64,000 nucleotides of DNA from the NCBI GenBank assembly GCA_024500155.1, contig CM044880.1:11067501-11131500 (forward strand), given 5' to 3'. This document shows, in pieces, positions 1 to 12,808 of the stretch. This DNA is from Chenopodium formosanum (Eukaryota > Streptophyta > Magnoliopsida > Caryophyllales > Amaranthaceae). How positions within the stretch are numbered: position 1 is the first letter of the stretch; every line of letters begins with the position of its first letter. The notes beneath the pieces are model-generated. The model was not told the DNA's origin and did not search any database. It saw nothing but the letters and a program-made list of their open reading frames with translations. The position numbers were made by a program, and so were the translations under genes.

Positions 1-570
1 TTTTATGAGAAGTTGTTCAACAGGGGAAGTCGGAGCGGCCGCTTCTCTCTAGAGGAGCCCCCATTCCGTAGAGGCTTGTTTGGCTATTATTCTAGTTTGT
101 TGGAGCGCTCGCTCCTGGCCTTTGGAGTGCCCGCTCCAATGGGTTTCTTGGGGCTCTTTTTTTTTCGCGTTTGAGCCTCGGTTTTACGGTGTTGATTTCT
201 CCTTTGTTAGTAACTTAAATTTTTAGCCCTTGGATTATTTACCTTGTATTTGGACTATATATACTCTTTTATTGTCATTGTAAGGGAGTAATAAGATGAA
301 GGGAGAAAGATGTAGAGAGAGCGCGCCTCATGTAAACCTTAACACTTAGGGTTTGAGTGTTTGAGATGGTGAGTTTGGGATGGGAGCTTTAATTTAATGG
401 TGATTGAAGCTTGTAATCTACATTAATCTTCATCAAATTGTTACTCCATAGTGCATTTGTGGGTTTTTTTCCCGGTTCTCGGATTTCTCCTTGTCTCGTT
501 TAATACTTGTTTTTCACGTCTTTGTTGTTGTTAATCGCAAACTAGCTATCACATTCGTAATCCCTTTCAG
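1..570. repeat. LTR-like or promoter-like debris, unassigned
   Basis: Repeated GC-rich words related to GGAGCG/GCGGCCGC occur in the first 140 bases. A TATA-like stretch (about 254-264) and a T-rich transcribed-looking leader follow, ending in a good 3' splice acceptor (CCCTTTCAG) near 570. The arrangement resembles the U3-R-U5 part of an LTR retrotransposon or the promoter, 5' UTR and intron of a truncated gene. The window edge cuts it, so neither can be confirmed. Confidence 0.3.
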
Positions 571-714
571 AAGCAGTCGCCTAAGGATAGTTTGATTGAT
601 CAAGCTGATTTTCATTCTTTTGTTCTTCCTTCCCTTGGGCTTCCCTCTTTTAATTTGTGGGTTTGGATAGATGAGGCTTGGCGTAATAGGCTTTGGCTCT
701 ATACCAAATCAAGT
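571..714 (+). other. Exon-like open stretch after a splice acceptor
   Basis: Following the acceptor at about 570, a frame of roughly 46-47 codons stays open and ends in TAG inside TCAAGTTAGACC. The peptide includes LWVWIDEAWRNRLWLYTKSS at its end. I do not recognise it. It could be the last exon of a gene or retroelement whose body lies left of the window, or chance. Its immediate right neighbour is an inverted-repeat element. Confidence 0.25.
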
Positions 715-721
715 TAGACCA

Positions 722-1090
722 AGGGTGTGTTTGGTAAAGAGCTTTTTAAAGTGCTTTTACCTTATTTTGTCCAATTAATTAGATGTTTGACCAATTAAAA
801 AAGCTAATTTGGGTGTGTGGTAAATAGCTTATTAAAGAGCTTTTTGGACTAAAAAAAACTCTTTTAGAAAAAGCTCATTATAAGAGCTTTTTAAAATTAT
901 TGTACAATTAGCTTATTGTACAATTAGCTTTTTGTCTCTTAAATACACTAAAATAACTAACAAAACAGCTATTTACCAAACACTTTTACACAATCAGTTA
1001 AACATAATCAGCTAGTCTAACCAGCTAATATAACCAGCTAGTCAAATCAGCTAATACAATCAGCTACCAGCTAATTACCAAATAAGCCCC
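722..1090. mobile_element. Small inverted-repeat element (MITE, hAT-like ends)
   Basis: The left end reads GGGTGTGTTTGGTAA and the right end TTACCAAATAAGCCCC, an imperfect terminal inverted repeat of about 16 bases. The interior is rich in AGCTNATT words in both orientations, so the element can fold on itself. A second left-end-like sequence near 808 suggests an internal duplication. I found no clean target-site duplication, so the superfamily is inferred from the terminal sequence only. Confidence 0.55.
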
Positions 1091-1598
1091 AAATCAAACC
1101 ATTTTAGACCAAAGTAGACATCAAATTACAACAATAAAAATAAATAAATAAATAAATTAACTAGATTATATTCTCTCAAAAAAGAAAAAATAAAAAATGT
1201 ATTCAAGATTATATCAAATCAAATCAAATTAAAAACATCCATTATAACATTCAAGAGAAGAATTATATCAGATTCAATGAAAGTCCAATGAACTAAACAC
1301 ATCAGATGTGCATAATTAGCTTTTTTATGTCAATCTTTCAACTCAGTATATCAGTAATCTTTTAATAGGAAAAAGTTTTGTCCATTTGGTACTTTTTGGA
1401 TCATGATTGACTAACATCAAATAGCAATAAAAAGTTTGCTGATTTTTATTTTCACTCTTAAATTGAACTATTAGGCTTACACTTCCCTCACATCATGGGA
1501 AAGTAAGCAAGGTAATGTATGTAGCCGTATTAGCATACAATTTAAACATATACAAGTACAACACTAGACCAAATAGATTGGTAGTATGACTAGTATCA

Positions 1599-4500
1599 TC
1601 AAGTGTGAATCGAGTGTGAAGCAGCAACAACAGCAGCACCAATGCCTGAGGCATCTTTAAACTGCTTGAGAACGACCATCTTCGATATTTCTTCGTCGAG
1701 CAACTCCTCAGCAAGAGTTTTCTGCAGGCATGATTTAAACTTTTTGTATGTGCCAAACAATGACCCATCAATAGCAACTACAGTCTCCTCTGTCTTGGTT
1801 ATGTCCTTGCCTAATCTCTTCAGGATTGCCAGTATAGCAGCAGCAGAAAGTCGAGCACCTCGTGTAGCTACAATATCACATATCTTGACAACAAGCTGCT
1901 TCCTCTCCAAGGATAAGTTGGTTATCTAAATATCAGACGAATGACAATTACAATAATTCAGAAATCCAAAATTTTCTGTTTTGCTTGTTTTGATCATAAG
2001 CATACATGATGAAATCTCTATAATTAGGCGATGTAGGCCTTTAAACCGATCCCCTGAAAACAGTAAGGTTCATAAAAAAATCCAAGGATTCTTAGAAAAT
2101 AATCAAACCTAAGTGCATCGAGCTTTCGTTTCAGGGAGTCCAATGCTGCAATCTCACATTTTACAGCAATGTCATTTGACTTAACAGGACTGAATTTAAT
2201 TTGTACTTACAAAACTTGCTTTAGAGTTTGGGAGGACATTGGTCAAGTATTTTAAATATGGCACCGAATTGTATTTTATAGTTGTCCTTTTCACCTTAAC
2301 AAGAAAAGGTTTCAAGAAAAATACGATACACTGTCATTTACAGCTAAAATAAGTCAAGATAAGATCAAATCATTGCTTTTCAAGTCAAATAACAAAGCTT
2401 TAATCATCATTACCAAGTACTCATGTTTATATAATGTAGTCGCATCGTGTCCAGCATGAGTGCAGATTGCAGAATGAATAATTTGCAATAAGGTAAACAT
2501 GCTTAGGGACAAAGGAGTACTAAGAAACAGGGAAATGCGCGAAAAAAAAAGATTTTCCATAGTAAAATGTTTGCATTATTGATAAGAAGTTTATACCTCA
2601 AAGACCTCCTCTAGGCATTTCCCAACCACACTTAAGTCAGTGGATTTGTCACTATGCATCGCCACCACATTATACGTCCTGCATTCCAAAGTGAAAGACT
2701 TAGGCGCAAAATATTGGAACCACATAATATGACAGTAAAATTATATTTGTCCTGGTAAAAGGACTGAATGCAATTTCCCCACATACGCCAGTATATAATG
2801 CTGTCGAAGTTTTGGAGGAGTTTTGTCACCAAAAAGCGCAGCATCATCAGCTAGTCGCTGCAAAATTCTACGCACAATTTCTCCCAAATATCTACCAGAA
2901 AGCATCTTTTCTAGAATCTGATAGATAATAGTGATTTGAAGGTTTTAGAATATGAAAGATTCAATTTGACCATAAGAATTCAGAATACAGTTGTGATAAT
3001 TACCTGCTTGTGGTGGTTTGGACTATCATTGTCTAATTCATGATCGTAGTCAGTTAAAGGAAGAAGTGGAGAGTTAAAATTACCCCATTCTGTGTTAATA
3101 ACCTACATCTGACACAATTAGTAATTCATCCAAACCAACTGAATCAAGTTATCTTCTAAAACTCGGGAAGAAGGTAATGTTACCATCTGTCCTGATTCTG
3201 GTGGAAGACCATACGCCTTTACAATATTTTCAGACTGTTCTACATAAGCTGCATTAGTTCCAGTACCCAATACTACAGCTGCAACGACATTGTTGTCGCA
3301 AAATCTTCCTCCAGCCAAAGCACCAACGGTATCATTGAGCTGATAATCATATGCATGTTAGCAACTCTGAAGTTCAGAAGGGGAAATTGCAGAATACTAG
3401 AATAGTGGACTGGTGTACAAGTAAAATAGGAGATTAACTTACCAAAGCAGTCACATTAACATCAATAGCTCGTTTCTCTAACGCCTTTGTCAATTCTTTC
3501 ACCACGTCTTTACCAATCTAATATCGTTCAGATCATAAAGTGTCAGGTTGAAACGTTCATAAACCAAGCAAAATAAGTTTAGATGGACATCAAGCAACTA
3601 TATTGGTGGAGCTGTCTTCTTCGAAAATTCAAAAATCAGCATTCTAATATATTATAGATGAACACTATTTTATCAGATTTAGGATTTGTAACATGCAGAT
3701 GAATTGGAAAGTACCACTATCAAGAAAAGTCAATGATAAAGTCCAGAGGACTAAAACTACTTTTAGTACTTAGATGTTGTGTATTCAAGGCTGATGTGTA
3801 AATAACTAAATATACATATTCTTCAATTCGGAGTTAATAGTCATGTATTAAGATATCTGATAAAAAAAATTGAATTCCCTAATAGAGATACAGCTTATGA
3901 ATAAATGAAAAGAAACAAAAAGTAAAGTTACTTTTATTATGAAGGGTTGGGACAATGTGACAACTAATTTTAGGAGGACGGATATTTGTTGATATAGATG
4001 CTTTCAACTTAGAATGATCAACTACTCACTAGTCATTATACTGAACAAAATTTCACTGAACTACTGAAGCATAAGAGACTTACAGCATCTTGCACATCAA
4101 AGTCCTTTGTCCAATTAAGGAGAGTCCCGGAGTTTATCCTTGTTTGTTGTACTGGGAATGAGAAAGTAAACCCGAGTTCCCTCTTCTTACCACGTTGTAT
4201 CTCCGAATCAGAATCCATTTCAATAACATGAGAAACTTTCTCTGCTATATAATCAAAGAGTTCCTGAAATCAGAAATCTGTCAACTTTCTGAGAAAAGTT
4301 ATAGCACAACATTTCATTCAAGACGAGAAGGGAGACAGACTTTACTTACATGTAACTTTCCAACCTTAATGTTTGGAGGCACCATGTAAGACTCGGATTT
4401 TAGATCAATGGTCCTATCTCCTTGCAATTTAACACGCATCACACGAAAGTTCGTCCCACCCAAGTCCAATGCATAAAAGCATCCCTTTTCATGACTGAAA

Positions 4501-5523
4501 GGCAACAGCCACAAGAACACTGCCTACATTACTACATACAGAATCAAACAGCAAGGAAGACATCTTTACTGACATCAAAATCAATTCATTAATTAAAAGT
4601 CATACGACATGTACACATGAAAGACGATTTTAATCTTGAATCCTGCTCCACACTATAGGAAACACATATTAGGATAATTTAGCAAAATTGTAGTTCCTTG
4701 TCTCATATCAATGGTTTTTCTTCTCAGTTTAGCAACATTATTGTCAAAGTCATTGCTGTCATAAACTCATAACCACTAGTACACACGCGCGCACACGCGC
4801 ACACGTATTCAGATTTTAATAAACAAAACCAAGTGACTTACAAAGAAACATCAAATCCACCCACCATCAACTCATCAAGGTTCAGAAAATGGTTGTCCTA
4901 TGTCCACAACATGTAAAAATAATGTATGTTAGACTAGATTTTTCAATAGAATGAGGTGACAGGGTTGTTTGGATCAATTTCATTCAATTTTAGTTTGGTT
5001 TGTTTGTAATTCTACCAAGGGCTTGTTCTGATTTACTGAACTGAATTGATTGGAGTTGAGTTGAACTAACCAAATTCAAGTCAAACAATTGAATAATAAT
5101 CACCTACCCACTATACCTTTTCACTCATCCAATTAGTTCGTATACTCACCCACCTTTTTACTCATCTCGATACACTTTATTTACCTTTTTCTTACGCTCA
5201 ATTCACTTTTTTTCGTTTTTCCTCGATTTTTGAATCAAAGTTATTACTAGTGATGAATAACAAAAATTTGTAAATATTACTTGATACAACTAAAAACAAA
5301 AGAAAAGTTAAAAAAAAAAGTACCCTGAAGGTAGGGAATCAACATAAGAAACAAGCATTTTGATAGAACTAGAATCTTCATCTTCTAAACCCTTTCTCAT
5401 CATCAACTCCATTTCATTTGCCAACTGCTTCAGCAATTCAACTGATACCCAGAATTCTTCTTCTATTTTCTTCACCATTTCCTCTAATCTCACCCCATTT
5501 TTTACATTTTCACAATTACTCAT
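1599..5523 (-). CDS. Hexokinase, unanchored (cytosolic-type) copy 1
   Basis: Phosphorylates glucose and other hexoses with ATP at position 6. Nine exons on the minus strand: 5523-5324, 4494-4350, 4263-4084, 3517-3443, 3339-3184, 3102-3004, 2917-2787, 2678-2597, 1925-1599; spliced product 464 aa. Phosphate motif LDLGGTNFRV at about 76-85, sugar-binding FTFSFP (Ser150) and WTKDF, catalytic Asp203 in NDTV, GTGTNAAY near 226-233, NTEWG (Glu257), and C-terminal SGIGAAVVAAS. All catalytic residues I can check are kept. The N-terminus starts MSNCENVKNG and lacks the hydrophobic anchor of HXK1-type proteins and an obvious plastid peptide, so a cytosolic location is inferred. It lies head to tail with a near-identical copy. 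It may belong to the HKL3-like clade, and kinase activity is not proven. Confidence 0.93.
5014..5085. mobile_element. Fragment of TTCAG-type MITE
   Basis: The sequence GGGCTTGTTCTGATTTACTG followed by CTGAA-like repeats matches the left end of the Tourist-like family seen many times further on. It lies in intron 1 of the first hexokinase gene. The other end is not recognisable, so this is a truncated copy. Confidence 0.5.
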
Positions 5524-6071
5524 CTTTTTTTCTTCAATTTTTCTAATCCTTTTTTTTTAGCTCTTTTTAGAAAACCTTCTTAATGCATTTGATTCCCTAA
5601 TATTTGTATGTGAACCTTTTTTGGATGTATTGTAATTAAAAAATGGCAACTGCATGGAATTATATTAATGGGGCGGCAAAAACAAAGGATGGAAGATGGT
5701 GGCTGCAAAATTCATGCAACAAAAACATTAAACAAAGACTTAGGCCTTATTTGGCCTCTTTCGTCTTAAAAAGAATAATATTCGGTAAAAATAAGTTTAA
5801 CCGAGTTACAAACCAGAAGTCTACTGGGATCAATGCATAAAATCATTTAGAGGGAGCTTGTCCAAATATGAAAGCTGTTTTTTTTTTCACAATCACATAC
5901 TCATACACGAATTTGATAAGTTATCAAGTTAAAGATAACTGCATTGCATTCACTAATCTGGGGAAATAATGGTTTAAATTGTAAAAAGAAATTTTTTGTT
6001 ACAATTAACAGCAAGAATTATTGAACAGCATAAATATATACTAGACTAAACCCACCAAACAAATGCTAGTA
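5524..6071. other. Spacer between hexokinase copies 1 and 2
   Basis: This short AT-rich spacer must hold the promoter and 5' UTR of copy 1 and the 3' UTR and polyadenylation region of copy 2, both on the minus strand. I saw no convincing TATA box or other element. The open frame at 5643-5840 on the plus strand resembles nothing known to me. Confidence 0.5.
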
Positions 6072-9000
6072 TTATAAATCGTAAATCGAGTGTGAAGCAG
6101 CAACTACAGCAGCACCGATGCCTGAGGCATCTTTGAACTGTCTAAGAACAACCATCTTTGACACTTCTTCATCGAGTAATTCATCTGCAAGAGTCTTCTG
6201 TAAGCAAAGTTTGAACTCTTCGTATTTCCCGAACAATGACCCATCTATAGCAACTACAGTTTCCCCTGCACTTGTTTTGTCTTTGCCTAGCATCTTAAGG
6301 ATGGACAGTATTGCAAAAGCTGAAAGTCGAGCACCTCGTGTAGCAACAGTTTCACATATCCTGACAACTACCTTCTTCTTCTCCAGGGATATATTAGTTA
6401 CCTAAATTTCAAAGAAATGATTATCATAATGGAGTTAGATAGTGGAAGAATCCTATTTCATTTGCATCTTTTGATTACAAACATAATCTAATTTCTCCAA
6501 ACAAATTAAAGTTAATATGCACAAAATCAATCTGTTTACTGAGCAGACAAAACCAACCTTTCGCTTGATCATTTTTGACAGTTAAACATAAAATACAGAA
6601 AATTTTGTGATATTGAAGTATTGAGATACATAAATAAGATATAACATTAATTAAAACTCAATGCTTCAATATCACAAAAATTTTATATTTTATTGAAGTA
6701 CTTTAATAAACACAATTATCAGCAAAAATATAGTTCAGGTAAGGGCTACTAAGTTCAATTTACCAATCTAAATAAGTTTTCGCATGTTCAGATTTTTCAA
6801 ATAGAAAAACGAATTACCTAAACATTGCTTTAATATGATGTGGTCACATCATGTCCAGTATGGTACAGAAAGATGAATGAATGACTTGCAGTAACAGTAA
6901 CAAAGGTGAACATGCTCAGGGAAATCAGTTTTACAAAACTAGAATGAATATACTAGTATAAGTATACATACCTCTAAAACCTGCTCTAGGCTTTTCCCAA
7001 CCACACTCAAGTCTGTGGACTTGTCACCGTGCATAGCGGAAACAACATCCGTCCTGCATTAACCACAGTGTATTAGACCTCAAAAATATGTTGCAACAAA
7101 ATAAGATGAAAATTTGTCCACAAAAAAAATTGATTGCATTTCACAGACATACCCCAAAACATAAGGTTGACGAAGTTTTGGAGGAACAATGTCACCAAAA
7201 AGCGCTGCATCATCAGCTAAATTTAGCAAAATTCTCCGCACAATTTCTCCCAAATATCTACCGGAAAGCATCTTTTCTAGGATCTGAAACATAATGTTGA
7301 TTTGAATTCCTCAGCAGATGCAAGATTACCAATTATTTGATCATCAAAATACGCTTACTATAACAATCACCTGCTTGTGGTGGTTCGGACTATCACTGTC
7401 TAATGCACGATCATAGTCAGTTAAAGGAAGAAGAGAAGAATTGAAATTGCCCCACTCCGTATTGATAACCTATGTTTTAATACCCAAAACAACCAACATC
7501 TCATTACAAAGATCAACACAGTTTTTTGTAAAGTAAAACTCAGGAAAATGAAGGTAAAGTTACCATTTGTCCTGATTTTGGTGGAAGACCATATGGCTTC
7601 ACAATGCGTTCGGATTGTTCTACATAAGCAGCATTCATACCGGTACCCAAAATCACGGCTGCAACAACATTTTTGTTGTAAAATCGACCTCCGGCCAAAG
7701 TTCCAACAGTATCATTGAGCTGGTAACCATATAGAAGTTAGCAACTTCTGAAGTTCGGAAAAGAAAATTTTGACAGAAAAATTAGACTGATAAAAGTAGT
7801 ATTTTAACTTACCAAAGCAGTCACATTTACATCAATAGCCCGTTTCTCCAAAGCCTTTGACAACTCCTTCACCATGTCTTTGCCAATCTAATCAGTTTAA
7901 GTTGATCAAATGTCAATTCAAATGCTCATGAACCAAGCAAATATTGGATGAATAAAAATAAAATAATGGATGGGATAGAAGTATAGAACTATCAAGCTCT
8001 CTGTGCCGAGTCATCCCCCTCAATGATGCAATTAGTTACTATTCAGTCTACAACTATGATTTTCACATTTAAGGACCCATATATAAAATTCGAATGCAAG
8101 CAGTGAATAACTACAAAGTAGATATATGAAAGCAAACGTGTACCAATAGGCCATGCATGCCCAAAATACACTTCCTTCTTAATTTTATCTTATCCAAGGA
8201 ACTTACTACTTAAAAGTTACAAGCTTTCAACTAGTTACTACATATAAACTAGGATTTTTCAGACAGTTTCAGACAAAATATACCGACAGAGATACCACTA
8301 TAGAAGTCCAGGGACCTGAAACTCATATATAACTGTTATTGCTAGACTAATGCAGACCAGTGAATAACACATACTTCATGCTTGTTTATAGAGAAGCATG
8401 ATCAAAAGCACTCACATGGAACATTCCACATAAAAATTGATATAAATTCCCTAGATTTATGACTGTGTCAAACTGGCTGTAGAAGTAGAAGCTGGGGCAT
8501 GCTTGGATAATTCTTAGACTTTAGGCTACATAAAAAGCATGACGCAACATTTCAAAATGCATTATACGGCCACATTGCTTCAGGAAAAAAAAACTGTGTC
8601 CAGAAAATATATTATTGACTTTACTTTTCTGCCACATTCTAATCTCATTTGCTAGTATTTCTAATGCCAGACATTTCATATTTACAGCCTTTCAGCCAAA
8701 TGCATGTAGCTGAACATGGTACATTGGAATGTACAAAAAGGCATAAGAGACTTACAGCATCTTTTGCATCGTAGTCCTTTGTCCAATCAAGGAGAGTTCC
8801 AGAGTTGATCTTTGTTTGGTGCACTGGGAATGAGAAAGTAAACCCAAGCTCCCTCTTCTTACCAGGAACAGTATCAAAATCAGCTTTTACCGATTCAAAA
8901 ACATGTGAAACTTTTTCCGCAATATAATCAAAGAGTTCCTGAGATCAGAACTAAACGTCAATGTCTGAGATAATAGAACTTATAGTAATTTAAATCAAAC

Positions 9001-10976
9001 AATTCCCTCCAAAAGAGAAGGGAAACTGATTTCACTTACATGTAATTTCCCAATCTTTATCTTAGGAGGCACCATATAAGACTCGGCTTTTAGTTCAATA
9101 GTCCTATTTCCCTGCAATTTAACTTGCATTACACGAAGGTTTGTCCCACCCAAGTCCAATGCATAAAAGCATCCCTCTTCATGGCTGAAAGGCAACAGCC
9201 ACAATAACACCACTCACATTACATTACTACATAGTACATACAGGCATACAGTATCAAACAGCAAGGGAGACAGAAATCGTTAACATTGTAAATCAAATAC
9301 TTTGTATCAGAAAATTGAATTTATGAGGAGTGTAGCATAGCAACATGACAGCCATTTTAACAAGTACATACTGTGTTAGCAACTTTGTACTGCCTGTTCT
9401 TACTATAATTGTTTCAAATCTTACCTTGGATTATCCAGCTTTAAATGTACTTTTCATTTCACAATTACTACTATTTTATATGAATTATAATATTATATAC
9501 ACCATATCTATTACTTTTCTACGTAGTCATAGGTTCATCGAGATTAAAGTATTAAACTTAAGCATTTTAAACACTTTAAATCATTCTACTTTTTTTTTTT
9601 TCCTTTCAACATTAGTCATAAAAATGAGACATCTGAAGTATTCATTCGGCTACGCTTTGTATCAGATGGCAGCAATTATAATATGAAACGGTGCCTAAAA
9701 GACAGTCACTGACCTATTATCTACCCACTTACCGCACAGCAAATGGAATTGTTAACTATTTGAGACTAAATATAACAAATACATTATTTAGTATTAAACA
9801 TTTGCTGGTATGAGGGGTAGGTTAGTAGGTGTTGCTAGGTTGAGTTATAGAGAGTTGTAAAAGCAATGATGCGATTAGTTTAGTACCCGAGTCCCACACA
9901 ATCACCAAGAGCCACAGAAGCAATGATGCAACTAGTTTAGTACCTAAGTGGCTAAGTCCCACACAATCATCATCTGAAGACCTTACTTAGGACTTAGGAG
10001 GCTTACATCATTAAAAATCATTGATATATGGCATTGCAGCTTGTTGATGATTTATTATGTTTTCCAATAGTTAACAAGCATATGCAATCACTTAATTACC
10101 AAGCAAATTAAGTAAACCTCATAATTTAATCCTATTTGGTCCACATTTGCTAGAACCTTGTCTCTAAAATTAGAATAGAGGAAAAAGAGACTCATCTAAC
10201 ATTATTCTCGTCATATATAGAATAATGAATATTTTTACCTATTAACAGGAACATTACATATGATGTCCTTGTATTTTGGCTTTTCCAAAAGATGGACATA
10301 GATTTGCTAAAATTCACATGATACCCTTTGATTATTGACCTCAATTTATAAGGCAAATCTTGTATCATTTCCCTAACATCCTCTAGACGCAAATCGAATC
10401 CTAAACTTGGGAGTATATTGTGTATCATACATTCATACTCCCTGTAGAGCACATCACAACCTCACATGGCCAAAAAAATCATTGATGACATATTCTGGAA
10501 ACTACAGGGTAACAATTAAACAAATGACAGAAATATATGGCCATTGAGTAATGGAATCTTTGTATATAATTATTGGAAAATGATTGATGGTGTTAAAGAG
10601 TTTAGGCGGCGAAAAGCAATCAAATTCAATTAGATTACCAACAAAGGTTGCCTGCAATTAACCATCAAATATATATTGGACATCATATGAACATAGAAAA
10701 ATAATATGGTCCACCATATAAAAAAGTCTGAAACACAAGAGCACCAGTGTATGGTTCATGATATGTTATAATCTAAGCTATGAAATATCCACCGTTAAGG
10801 TTAAGGGTCTAAATTCTATAATAGTACAGTATGCTTCATAAAAAAATTAATAATAATATTGAATAACTAAAATTGTTTGACAATCTTTATAATGGCATGC
10901 TTTGTCATCATAGCATGAGCAATCACCCAAAATTAAGCGTGCAGTAAATCTTCAAAACACCAAATTTTAGGTGATT

Positions 10977-11027
<51 letters not shown>

Positions 11028-11646
11028 ATTTGAAGATTTTTAAATAAACATTAAATTTAAACATCGTTAGCTAGTGTACTCAGAGTGTAGATACACAATA
11101 AACGATCTCACAACTCACAAGACCATGTTACATTTCAACTTACGAAAAACCTTTGGCTTATTTGTAAATAATCCGAACTTTATACCCAATTCGCTCAAAG
11201 GTAGAATCATTTCGGAAAATTTTTCCTTTTAACTTATTTTGTTTAATTTGTATACATTGTCACACAGACACACACCATTTGAAAGTATTTTCTTTTGGGG
11301 TCAATGTCAATTTCACATATGAAAAACAATAATCCATAATAACATTAATAAGCTAATAACATTTCATCATCAATGTAATGTAAAAAAAAAAAAAAAACAA
11401 AAACAAAAAATAATTGAAAAGAGAAGATTGAAGAAAGGAAAGATACCCAGAAGGGAGAGAATCAACATAAGAAACAAGCATCTTAATAGAGCTAGATTCT
11501 TCATCTCCTAGACCTTTCTGCATCATCAACACCATATCATCACTCAACTCTTTCAGCAATTCAACTGGTACCCAGAATTCCTCTTCTATTTTTTTCACCA
11601 TTTCCACCAATTTTTCACCATTTTTTACATTTTCACAACTACCCAT
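6072..11646 (-). CDS. Hexokinase, unanchored (cytosolic-type) copy 2
   Basis: Paralogue of the neighbouring copy with the same exon sizes except exon 3 (+3 bases) and exon 9 (+3 bases). Exons: 11646-11447, 9184-9040, 8938-8756, 7887-7813, 7719-7564, 7469-7371, 7283-7153, 7053-6972, 6401-6072; 466 aa. N-terminus MGSCENVKNGEKLVEMV, again without anchor. FTFSFP, WTKDY, NDTV (Asp204), NTEWG and SGIGAAVVAAS are present. Two changes stand out: LDLGGTNLRV has Leu83 where Phe is usual, and the phosphate loop reads GTGMNAAY (Met229) where copy 1 and most plant hexokinases have Thr. Intron 1 is about 2.3 kb and contains a poly-A tract; intron 3 is about 0.9 kb. The same protein could be weakly active or regulatory; I cannot tell from sequence. 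Confidence 0.92.
10978..11024. repeat. Poly-A tract (about 47)
   Basis: Uninterrupted run of A inside intron 1 of the second hexokinase gene. It may be the tail of a retroposed sequence, but no clear body or flanking duplication was found. Confidence 0.9.
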
Positions 11647-12022
11647 TATTCCTTTTAATCTTTCTGAAAAATCCCTCTTTTTATTTCTCTCTCTCTTTCT
11701 AATTTTTGTGAATGAATTAACAGAAATTTGGTAGTGTTAATCAATTATATGTATAAGTAACCAGTTTTGGGCTATCGGATGAAAATTATTATTATTATTA
11801 TTATTACAAAACGGTGGCAACTGGCATGGAGTTGTTGACAAGTTTGTATTGAAAATGATGTATAATATAAAGTCTAGATCTGTGGCTTTTTGGCAGAAAC
11901 AAAGGTTGAAAATGGCGGCTGCCAAAAAAAACCATGTTAGAGAAAAATACAACTACACGTATTCGGTAACTAATTAGAATGTGACCGTTTATGAAATATC
12001 AACTCTATCCTCTAGTCGTTCT

Positions 12023-12070
<48 letters not shown>

Positions 12071-12808
12071 TATCCTCTAGTCTCCTTATTTGGCTACTTA
12101 TGTTGCTTTTATCCTCCATGTTTTTTTTTTTGGCTACTTATGTTGTTGATTTATTGTATGACTTTTGTTTTATTACTCCCTACTTCCTAGTCCGTATTAT
12201 TATTGCATATTGGATTATCGACGTTCAAATTATTGAATCAACACGATTCAAAATCAAAATAAAGTTATTAAGAAACTGAGAAAGGGTAGCATAGTATATG
12301 CCAAGCATATGAATAAAATTGTACTCTATATTCAATTTGAAAATTAACGAATATGGCCGTATTCAATTTAAAAATTACCGAACACGATCCATGACATCTA
12401 CTATTTGTTAATTGATATTGATTAATTTAATTAATTCTAGTTTTTTTTTTTTTTTTTGAAACAATTTAATTAATTCTAGTTGACATTGATTATAACCAAA
12501 AAGCTAGATAGGTTCATCCTTGTAAGATCTCAATTTTTCAACACAAATCAGGAAAGACTATAGTGCCTCAAGGGCTTTTTATTTCATGTAATGAAATTAA
12601 TTGCATGATTAGATAAGATAATACAGTAATAGAGCTTCTCAAAACATTAGGAAACTTCTTTTTTTTTTTAATTATTATTTAATTATTATTTTATTTAAAA
12701 AATTAAGCATGAACGTTCACTCAAATGTACTCCATTTCCCAGGTTATGAACTCATCCAGAAGCTCATTATATACTGAGAGGACTAATACATGTGACAGAA
12801 TAGAGAAT
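11647..12808. other. Spacer between hexokinase copy 2 and the anchored hexokinase
   Basis: Contains the upstream region of copy 2 (with a CT-rich stretch near 11680-11700 on the plus strand), an ATT trinucleotide repeat near 11790-11806, a poly-A run at 12024-12066 and a short direct repeat of TTAATTAATTCTAG around 12427 and 12466. No gene was seen. Confidence 0.6.
12024..12066. repeat. Poly-A tract (about 43)
   Basis: Uninterrupted A run in the spacer between hexokinase genes; nothing else is attached to it that I can identify. Confidence 0.9.

Noticed and set aside
9345..9686. 113-codon plus-strand frame
   Set aside because: Lies in intron 1 of the second hexokinase gene, is hydrophobic low-complexity, and resembles nothing known.
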